This document shows, one piece after another, positions 6,939-12,273 of a DNA stretch of 12,273 bases (within the stretch, counting starts at the first letter, position 1; the number at the start of each line of letters is the position of its first letter). The notes under the pieces are model-generated. The model worked only from the letters and a program-made list of their open reading frames with translations. It searched no databases and was not told the DNA's origin. The DNA is from Acidimicrobiales bacterium (GTDB lineage Bacteria > Actinomycetota > Acidimicrobiia > Acidimicrobiales > Acidimicrobilacustridaceae): contig JALRFT010000180.1 in the NCBI GenBank assembly GCA_023261915.1, positions 1-12,273 of the forward strand, read 5' to 3'. A program made the translations under genes and the position numbers.

Positions 6939-6985
6939 GGGTGACAGCCGGTACAGTGGCCCTGCTGTGTGAGCAGCGGTCACCC
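6939..6985 (+). repeat. Nested inverted repeats between rnj and ftsK
   Basis: GGGTGAC (6939-6945) is a perfect complement of GTCACCC (6979-6985). The 33 nt between them contain a second hairpin, CTGCT-GTGTG-AGCAG (6962-6976), and a short GCC/GGC pair (6947-6949 with 6958-6960). Together they could form a three-way junction. It begins about 38 nt after the rnj stop and has no T run. It could be a 3' end structure for rnj, an RNA leader element or an operator. Confidence 0.4.
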
Positions 6986-7076
6986 GGGCGTGGGCGTCAC
7001 GTAGGGCCGATGGGTGGTCGGGACTCAATGGCGCGTCTGTCGTGCCCAAGGTCCCGCCCAACAACCAGACCCCGCC

Positions 7077-7089
7077 CCGGCTTTGCCGG
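7077..7089 (+). repeat. GC-rich mini-hairpin before ftsK
   Basis: CCGGC-TTT-GCCGG is a 5-bp all-GC stem ending 23 nt before the chosen GTG of ftsK. Apart from this and the nested repeats further upstream I see no gene in the 211-nt rnj-ftsK gap. Confidence 0.3.
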
Positions 7090-7112
7090 CGGCAACGATT
7101 CGGACGGCTTAC

Positions 7113-9665
7113 GTGGCGACCATCCAGCGATCCCGACCCACCCGCAGTTCCCGAGCATCGGGAGCCAAGGCGAAGGCCAAGCCCAAAAAGGTGATGACGC
7201 GCGCCCGCACGTCATCAACGGCCAAGGGCACAGCCGCCAAGCGCAACGAGGTGGCGACCCCGCCGCTCGGGCCGGTGGGTGACGCTTTCAGCGGCCACGG
7301 TCGGGACGTCGCGGGCGTAGCCGTCGCCGTTCTCGGTGCTGTCGCCGCCCTCGGTCTCTACGCCGATCTCGCCGGACCCGTCGGTCGGGGATTCGCCACC
7401 GCTCTGCTCGCCGCCTTCGGCGTGCTCGCCTACGCCCTGCCAGTGGTGCTCGTCGGCAGCGGGGTGTTGTTGTTGCGCCGCCGTCCCGAGGAGCCGACCT
7501 CGCTGCTGCGACCTGTTGTGGGGGGCGCTCTGCTCGTCGTCGCCGGGTCGGGCTTGTTGCACCTCGCCACCGGTGGGCCCAGCCTCACCGCACCCGTGGC
7601 GGAACTCGAGGCCTCGGGCGGCTACCTCGGTGCGCTGGTGACTGCCCCGCTCAACGGCTTGCTGGGAGCGTGGGCTTCGGCATTGGTGCTCGTGGCGCTC
7701 GCCACCATCGGTCTCGTGGTCGCGCTCAATCGTCCGCTGCATGAGGTGGGTTCCTTCCTCATGAGGATCCTGCGACCCACGGGTTCGTTCATCGCCCGCG
7801 GATGGCGGGCGCTGTTCACTCTGGGTGAAGCCACTGAGCCGTCCGCCGAGGCGGCCGGCGAGGCCGAGGTCGCCGCCCCAGTCATCTCCGGTGTGGGCGT
7901 GACCGTGCCGGGTGCCGAGGCCACCGAAGACCAGGTCCCTGACGACGCGTCCTCTGGGGAGGTCGATGACCTGACTCCGTCGTGGCTGCGACCCACAAGT
8001 GCTCCCACGGTCATTGCCCCCGCGGCCGTGGCTGAACCGGCTGAAGAGGTAGCCGAGGCCGACGAAGACGATGACGTCCCTTCCGGTCCTCCCGAGCAGT
8101 TGACCATCGACCTCGGCCCGGCCGTGGCGGCCAAACCGTGGAAGCTCCCCAAGGCGAACCTGCTCGATCGTTCCGACCGTCAGGAGGTCGATGCGGCCGC
8201 CGTGGAGGCCCGCGGGCGCATGCTCGAACGAGCCCTGGCTGAACACGGTGTCGAGACGCATCTCGTCGGCATGGTCGTCGGACCGACGGTGACCCGGTTC
8301 GAGTTGGAGCTCGGCCCGGGAGTCAAGGTGGCCCGGGTGACGAGTCTCAACCGTGACATCGCCTACGCCATGGCGTCGCCCGACGTTCGGATCCTCGCCC
8401 CCATTCCGGGCCGGCAGGCCATCGGGGTGGAGGTGCCCAACACCGACCGGCATGTGGTGTCCCTCGGTGACGTGCTGGGTTCGGAGGAGGCCCGCCGGGC
8501 CACCAACGCCCTCGAGGTCGCTCTCGGTCGCGATATCAACGGCAACAACATTCTCGTCGACCTCGCCACCATGCCGCACCTGCTGATCGCCGGCCAGACC
8601 GGTGCTGGCAAGTCGTCTTGTATCAACTCACTCATCACCTCGGTGTTGATGCGCACCACCCCCGAGGAGGTGCGCATGATCCTCATCGACCCCAAGCGAG
8701 TCGAGCTCGGTCAGTACAACCGTCTGCCCCACCTACTCACCCAGGTGGTTACTAACCCTAAAAAGGCGGCCAACGCTCTGGCGTGGGCGGTGCGGGAAAT
8801 GGAGCGTCGCTACGACCTGTTGAGCGAGACCGGGTTCCGTGACATCGGTGGTTACAACGCCGCGTGGGATCGGGGCGAGCTCGCCGATGAGGAGACCGAC
8901 GGGGAGGACGGCCCCACCCATCGCCGTCTGCCGCTGCTGCTCATCGTGGTCGACGAGCTCAACGACCTCATGATGGTGGCCGCCCGCGACGTCGAGGATT
9001 CCATCTGCCGGATCGCCCAGATGGCGCGTGCGGTGGGCATCCACCTCGTGGTGGCCACCCAGCGACCGTCGGTGAACGTCATCACCGGCGTCATCAAGGC
9101 CAACATTCCCTCCCGACTTGCCTTTGCCGTCTCGAGCCTCGCCGACAGCCGCGTCATCCTCGACCAGCCAGGCGCCGAGCGGCTCGTCGGTCAGGGCGAC
9201 ATGTTGCTCGTCGGTTCGTCGTCCACCATTGCCCAGCGCATCCAGGGCTGCTGGGTGTCTGAGCGCGAGGTGCGCGGCGTCGTGGCCCACTGGCGGCGAC
9301 AGGCCCCCGAGATCGCCTTCGACGATGCCGCCGTGCAGGGCAGCGAAGAGGGCTCACCTGGTTCGTCCATGGGTAGTGGCGGTGGTGGCGGCGATGATGA
9401 CGACGATCTGCTCGCCCAGGCCACCGAACTCGTGGTGCGCACCCAGTTGGGTTCCACGTCGATGTTGCAGCGCAAGTTGCGGGTCGGGTTTGCCCGGGCT
9501 GGGCGACTCATGGACCTGCTCGAACAGCGCGGTGTGGTGGGTCCCTCCGAGGGTTCCAAGGCCCGCGCCGTGCTCATGAGCGCAGAAGAGCTCGATGCCG
9601 GCATGGTGGGCGTGTCCGCCGGGGCTGACGGCCCCTCAGACGATGCCGAGGTTGGGTCGTCGTAA
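7113..9665 (+). CDS. ftsK: DNA translocase FtsK/SpoIIIE
   Basis: FtsK is a septum-bound ATP-driven DNA pump that clears the chromosome terminus during division. The 850-aa product starts with a Lys/Arg-rich cytoplasmic stretch (1-60), followed by four membrane segments (about 66-84, 96-121, 132-152 and 184-205). An acidic, Ala/Glu-rich linker (about 220-355) leads to the motor: alpha/beta part with GPTVTRFELELGPGVK, Walker A AGQTGAGKSS (K500), Walker B LLIVVDELNDLMM (D614, E615), then ATQRPSVNVITGVIKANIPS. A Gly/Asp-rich spacer near 752-765 separates the C-terminal winged-helix gamma domain (766-823), which in the family reads KOPS sites and activates XerD. GTG 7113 is chosen because the N-terminus then looks family-like; GGACGG lies 5 nt upstream but is weak. 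GTG 7014 and ATG 7194 remain possible starts. The 3' end overlaps surE. Confidence 0.96.
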   Translation: MATIQRSRPTRSSRASGAKAKAKPKKVMTRARTSSTAKGTAAKRNEVATPPLGPVGDAFSGHGRDVAGVAVAVLGAVAALGLYADLAGPVGRGFATALLAAFGVLAYALPVVLVGSGVLLLRRRPEEPTSLLRPVVGGALLVVAGSGLLHLATGGPSLTAPVAELEASGGYLGALVTAPLNGLLGAWASALVLVALATIGLVVALNRPLHEVGSFLMRILRPTGSFIARGWRALFTLGEATEPSAEAAGEAEVAAPVISGVGVTVPGAEATEDQVPDDASSGEVDDLTPSWLRPTSAPTVIAPAAVAEPAEEVAEADEDDDVPSGPPEQLTIDLGPAVAAKPWKLPKANLLDRSDRQEVDAAAVEARGRMLERALAEHGVETHLVGMVVGPTVTRFELELGPGVKVARVTSLNRDIAYAMASPDVRILAPIPGRQAIGVEVPNTDRHVVSLGDVLGSEEARRATNALEVALGRDINGNNILVDLATMPHLLIAGQTGAGKSSCINSLITSVLMRTTPEEVRMILIDPKRVELGQYNRLPHLLTQVVTNPKKAANALAWAVREMERRYDLLSETGFRDIGGYNAAWDRGELADEETDGEDGPTHRRLPLLLIVVDELNDLMMVAARDVEDSICRIAQMARAVGIHLVVATQRPSVNVITGVIKANIPSRLAFAVSSLADSRVILDQPGAERLVGQGDMLLVGSSSTIAQRIQGCWVSEREVRGVVAHWRRQAPEIAFDDAAVQGSEEGSPGSSMGSGGGGGDDDDDLLAQATELVVRTQLGSTSMLQRKLRVGFARAGRLMDLLEQRGVVGPSEGSKARAVLMSAEELDAGMVGVSAGADGPSDDAEVGSS

Positions 9666-10499
9666 CGACCGGTGTTCGGAGGCGTCGGGCACCTTGTGGA
9701 CCGCCTCCAGCGTGATCCCGGGCACGACGTGTTCGGCCAGTAGAGGTGAGCCTTCGGGCAGCTCGACTTCGGTCGACCACGCTTCAACCACACCCACGAG
9801 TGTCGTCAGGGCGGCGTAGCCCTCATTGACCGTGCCCTGATCGGTGTCCGGTTCGGGGGTGAGGCCGGTGGCCGTCAGTTCAATTTGCAGTCGGCCGTCG
9901 GAGGCGTCGGCCATGGCCGCCCGCACCGCGCCGAACGCGGCGAGGCGCGCCCATCGCACCCCACCGAGTTCGTTGTAGGGACGGGCGGGCACGTTGAGGT
10001 TCAGCACGGTGCGGGGAGGGGCATCGATGAGGTGGCTCTCCATGACCTCAAGGGCACAACGTGCGGCTGTGTCCCAGTACCAAGCGTCACCCCACGCCAC
10101 GCTCACGGCGAGACCGGACACCCCGAAGTTCTGTCCGGTGAGTGCGGCCCCCACCGTTCCCGAATGCAGGATCGACCGACCCGTGTTCAACCCGGCGTTG
10201 ATTCCTGACACGACGAGGTCGGCAGGTGGGCCGAAGGCGCCGAGTTGGGTGGCGAGCACCGTGAGGCCGGGGGGACCCGCCACCGACCACGCCTCGATGT
10301 CAGCGGCGCCCGGGATGTTCACCGCAGTGACCTCGATGGAGTCGTCGGGGTGGAGGCGACCGAGCGCCGCACCCGCTCCGCTCCAGTCGCGGTCGGGCGC
10401 CACCACCACCACCTCGTAGCCGGCGTCGTGGAGCACGCCAGCGAGGACGTGGATGCCCTCGGATTCGATGCCGTCGTCATTGGTCACGAGGATTCGCAC
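9636..10499 (-). CDS. surE: 5'/3'-nucleotidase SurE
   Basis: SurE is a metal-dependent phosphatase acting on nucleoside monophosphates and, in some species, short polyphosphate. The 287-aa product begins MRILVTNDDGIESEG, with metal ligands D8 and D9. It continues with VVAPDRDWSGAGAAL (S40), VSGINAGLNTG (N101) and HSGTVGAALTG, which together make up the family active site. VLNLNVPA and the later TDQGTVNEGYAALTTL segment match the C-terminal half. The start is GTG at 10497-10499, preceded by GAGGCGAG (complement of 10505-10512). The frame is open further upstream, but the conserved protein starts exactly here. Its last 30 nt overlap the end of ftsK in antisense. It diverges from the SMP-30-like gene across 159 nt. 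Residues after about 265 look non-conserved, and part of this tail is encoded in the overlap. Confidence 0.95.
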   Translation of the reverse strand: MRILVTNDDGIESEGIHVLAGVLHDAGYEVVVVAPDRDWSGAGAALGRLHPDDSIEVTAVNIPGAADIEAWSVAGPPGLTVLATQLGAFGPPADLVVSGINAGLNTGRSILHSGTVGAALTGQNFGVSGLAVSVAWGDAWYWDTAARCALEVMESHLIDAPPRTVLNLNVPARPYNELGGVRWARLAAFGAVRAAMADASDGRLQIELTATGLTPEPDTDQGTVNEGYAALTTLVGVVEAWSTEVELPEGSPLLAEHVVPGITLEAVHKVPDASEHRSLRRPNLGIV

Positions 10500-10541
10500 G
10501 ATTTCTCGCCTCTGTCGGGGCCCGGTGGTCGAGCCGTGATT

Positions 10542-10597
10542 TGCCGTGGCCGGCCCGATGAGTCTTGCCGACGCAGGTGAATTTCCGGCCACCGGCA
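10542..10597. repeat. Imperfect inverted repeat between surE and the SMP-30-like gene
   Basis: TGCCGTGGCCGG (10542-10553) and CCGGCCACCGGCA (10585-10597) are reverse complements apart from one extra base, with 31 nt between. They occupy the middle of the divergent intergenic region (10500-10658), where both promoters should lie. Candidate roles are an operator or an RNA hairpin in the SMP-30-like leader. No convincing -35/-10 pair was found on either strand. Confidence 0.45.
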
Positions 10598-10647
10598 GGT
10601 AACGGTGGCGCAACGGCGTCTGGTGGCACAGGATGGGGGCGGGGACC

Positions 10648-10654
10648 AGGGGGG
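10648..10654 (+). promoter_or_regulatory. Ribosome binding site for the SMP-30-like gene
   Basis: AGGGGGG stands 4 nt before ATG 10659. It favours this ATG over the upstream in-frame GTG 10605, whose preceding AGG is weaker. Confidence 0.55.
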
Positions 10655-10658
10655 CATC

Positions 10659-11627
10659 ATGGGTGGACAAGACGGGTACGACCATCTCGACGTCGTGGCG
10701 ATGGGGCTGCGGTTCCCGGAGGGCCCCGTGTGGCTCGACGACGGCACCCTTCTCGTCACCGAGATCGCGGCGGGAACACTCAGTCGGGTGGATCCGGCCA
10801 CTGGTCTCGTCAGCATGCTTGTGTCGTCGCTCCCCGGACCCAACGGGGCCGCCCGTTCACCCCGGAACCCCGGCTGGGTGTGGGTGTGTGACAACGGCGG
10901 CTACTTCACCTGGTTCGACAGTGGGTCACTGCTCGTACCGGGCCCACCCGCCCCCTCGCATCAAGGCGGGAGTCTGCGCCACCTGAGTTGGGATCGCAGC
11001 CCAGGCGACCTGGTCGTCGTGGAACGCTGTGACAGCGAACCACTCGTCGCCCCCAACGATCTCGTCGTCGATGACTTCGGTGGAGTGTGGTTCACCGATT
11101 TCGGTGTGCAGCACGACACTGCGGCTGCCTCCCGACCCGGTGTCGCCTATCTGGCGCCCGGGGCCACCGAGGCCACCGGAGCGGTGTGGGGAACCCATCA
11201 AGCCAATGGGATCGGGCTGTCCAACGACGGACTCGAGTTGTACGTGGCCGAAACCCACTCGGGCAGCCTGTGGGCGTTCGACCTGCGGGCGGCGGGTCGG
11301 GTGGCTGACGGCGGCAGCGCCGATCAGGGTCACACCGGCCGACTTGTCCATCGAGCCGAGAGTCGCATGTTCGACTCGCTGGCCGTCGACCCTGACGGCT
11401 GGGTGTGCGTGGCGACCATCGGCCCCGGCGGCGGGGTGACCTGTGTGCATCCTGTGTCTGGTGAGGTTCGTCACGTCGGCGCTCCCGATGACCTCACGAC
11501 CAACGTGTGTTTCACACCCGAGACCCCCGGCCCGGTGCGTGCGGCACTGACGTTGTCGTCCGTGGGCGCCATCGCCGTGATCAATGACTGGCGGGCGGTG
11601 CGCGACGCGGCGCCCGCCGTGCGCTGA
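10659..11627 (+). CDS. SMP-30/gluconolactonase/LRE-family protein
   Basis: This 322-aa six-bladed beta-propeller of the SMP-30/gluconolactonase family comprises metal-dependent lactonases and related hydrolases of sugars and other small molecules. The metal-site residues can be followed: RFPEGPVW (E21), VAPNDLVVDDFGGVWFTD (N133) and MFDSLAVDPDGWVCVA (D239). Repeating blade motifs are visible, such as NGIGLSNDGLELYVAET and GSLWAFDLRAAG. There is no signal peptide or membrane segment, so it should be cytoplasmic. Substrate cannot be read from the sequence, and the neighbours (surE, rimO) give no pathway. The ATG at 10659 is chosen for its purine-rich ribosome site; GTG 10605 would add 18 non-conserved residues. 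It is divergent from surE and ends 56 nt before rimO. Confidence 0.85.
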   Translation: MGGQDGYDHLDVVAMGLRFPEGPVWLDDGTLLVTEIAAGTLSRVDPATGLVSMLVSSLPGPNGAARSPRNPGWVWVCDNGGYFTWFDSGSLLVPGPPAPSHQGGSLRHLSWDRSPGDLVVVERCDSEPLVAPNDLVVDDFGGVWFTDFGVQHDTAAASRPGVAYLAPGATEATGAVWGTHQANGIGLSNDGLELYVAETHSGSLWAFDLRAAGRVADGGSADQGHTGRLVHRAESRMFDSLAVDPDGWVCVATIGPGGGVTCVHPVSGEVRHVGAPDDLTTNVCFTPETPGPVRAALTLSSVGAIAVINDWRAVRDAAPAVR

Positions 11628-11655
11628 GCGCAGCGGGGACCCATTGGGGATGGGT
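11620..11655 (+). terminator. Tandem hairpins at the end of the SMP-30-like gene
   Basis: TGCGC-TGA-GCGCA (11620-11632) is a 5-bp stem whose loop is the stop codon. Six nt later ACCCAT-TGGGG-ATGGGT (11639-11655) is a perfect 6-bp stem with a 5-nt loop. There is no T tract. Tandem GC-rich hairpins without a T run have been proposed as terminators in Actinobacteria, so this is a plausible but unproven site. Confidence 0.35.
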
Positions 11656-11669
11656 GCCGGTGGCACAGG

Positions 11670-11675
11670 TACGCT
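11670..11675 (+). promoter_or_regulatory. Candidate -10 box for a leaderless rimO transcript
   Basis: TACGCT ends 8 nt before the GTG start of rimO, which has no Shine-Dalgarno sequence. The context (TA, CTG, GGTC, GTG) resembles the stretch before the SURF1-fusion start. The nearest -35-like sequence, TTGGGG, would leave an overlong 20-nt spacer, so support is modest. Confidence 0.3.
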
Positions 11676-11683
11676 GACGGTCT

Positions 11684-12273
11684 GTGCCGCGCTCCTACTG
11701 GGTCGAGACTCTCGGCTGTCCCAAGAACCAGGTCGATTCCGACAAGCTGGTGGGGACGTTCGTTGCTGACGGCATGACCGAGGCGGCGTCGCCGTCGGAC
11801 GCCGATCTCGTCGTAGTCAACACGTGTGCGTTCATTGAAGCGGCCCGGCAGGAGTCGATCGACACGGTCTTGGCGCTCGCCGACCACGCCCCCGACGCCG
11901 AACTGGTGGTCACGGGATGTATGGCTGAGCGCTACGGGGCCGAACTCGCCGACGCTCTTCCTGAGGTGGATGTGGTGGCCGGGTTCGGGGAGGCGTTCGT
12001 CGCCGCTCACGCTGCTTCCCTGCCGGTTCCGGTGGCGGTCACCATCGGACGTCAGGTCCCGGTGCCACGCTTCGACCTGTTGAATCTGCCCCGGCCGGCC
12101 TCGTCGGCTCCGTGGGCGTACCTCAAGGTCGCCGAGGGCTGCGATCGAGCGTGCGGGTTCTGTGCCATCCCGAGTTTCCGGGGCCCCCAGCGCTCCCGCA
12201 GCCTCGACGAACTCATGGCCGAGGTGGTCAGTCTCGACGTGCGTGAGGTGGTCCTCGTCGCCCAGGACCTCGC
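11684..12273 (+). CDS. rimO: Ribosomal protein S12 methylthiotransferase RimO, 3' end cut by window
   Basis: RimO is a radical-SAM enzyme with two Fe-S clusters that adds a methylthio group to a conserved aspartate of ribosomal protein S12. About 196 codons are present, covering the N-terminal MTTase domain and the start of the radical-SAM domain. The three cysteines of the first cluster are C12 (LGCPKNQVDSDKL), C48 (VVNTCAF) and C79 (VTGCMAERYG). The radical-SAM motif C-x3-C-x2-C is C153-C157-C160 (EGCDRACGFCAIP). The GCPKN-x-VDS form of the first motif is characteristic of RimO rather than of the tRNA enzyme MiaB. The C-terminal TRAM domain lies beyond the window. The start GTG 11684 gives a family-like N-terminus. 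ftsK followed by rimO is a frequent neighbourhood; here surE and an SMP-30-like gene sit between them. Confidence 0.95.
   Translation, partial: MPRSYWVETLGCPKNQVDSDKLVGTFVADGMTEAASPSDADLVVVNTCAFIEAARQESIDTVLALADHAPDAELVVTGCMAERYGAELADALPEVDVVAGFGEAFVAAHAASLPVPVAVTIGRQVPVPRFDLLNLPRPASSAPWAYLKVAEGCDRACGFCAIPSFRGPQRSRSLDELMAEVVSLDVREVVLVAQDL

Noticed and set aside
6952..7004. TACAGT box followed by a possible 11-codon leader peptide (GTG 6969 to TAG 7004) in the rnj-ftsK gap
   Set aside because: No -35 hexamer, no ribosome site and no informative residue runs; it is too short to support as a gene.
7014..7112. Upstream start for ftsK at GTG 7014
   Set aside because: The added 33 residues are Pro/Arg/Gln rich without family likeness and the GTG lacks a ribosome site. 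GTG 7113 gives a typical basic FtsK N-terminus, though this is not proven.
9362..9411. Gly/Asp-rich stretch in ftsK as a possible repeat or frameshift
   Set aside because: The reading frame continues cleanly into the gamma domain; it is the flexible linker between motor and gamma domain.

Overview
The window is about 12.3 kb of high-GC DNA with many GTG starts and almost no non-coding space. Its gene set and order (dapB ... dapA-rnj-ftsK ... rimO) are those of an actinobacterial core-genome region. The protein style (a VTT/DedA variant, a SURF1 protein, a MarR-like domain of actinobacterial type) suggests a deep-branching actinobacterium such as an Acidimicrobiia member. That placement is an inference from pattern, not a database result. 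No mobile element, CRISPR array, tRNA or rRNA was found.

Layout. The end of dapB (lysine/peptidoglycan pathway, missing only its first few codons) lies at 1-777. A minus-strand DedA/VTT-type membrane protein (795-1601) converges on it. Divergent from that gene is a type III polyketide synthase-like protein (1678-2760) in which serine occupies the catalytic cysteine position. Next is a SURF1 cytochrome-oxidase assembly protein that continues without a stop into a MarR-like winged-helix domain (2814-4256). After a 72-nt gap comes dapA (4329-5231), overlapping rnj (RNase J, 5228-6901) by 4 nt. A 211-nt gap with several inverted repeats precedes ftsK (7113-9665). On the minus strand surE (9636-10499) overlaps the end of ftsK by 30 nt. 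Divergent from surE is an SMP-30/gluconolactonase-like gene (10659-11627). The window ends inside rimO (11684-12273, 3' end missing).

How the genes work together. DapA and DapB catalyse consecutive steps of the diaminopimelate pathway. RNase J (RNA processing and decay), FtsK (chromosome segregation at division) and RimO (ribosomal protein S12 modification) are housekeeping genes commonly clustered in Gram-positive genomes. The variable part is the dapB-dapA interval (DedA, PKS-like, SURF1 fusion) and the surE/SMP-30 pair between ftsK and rimO.

Most of the window is ordinary core genome. The two points most worth following up are the SURF1-winged-helix fusion and the Cys-to-Ser replacement in the type III PKS-like enzyme. 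No new multi-gene system is evident.
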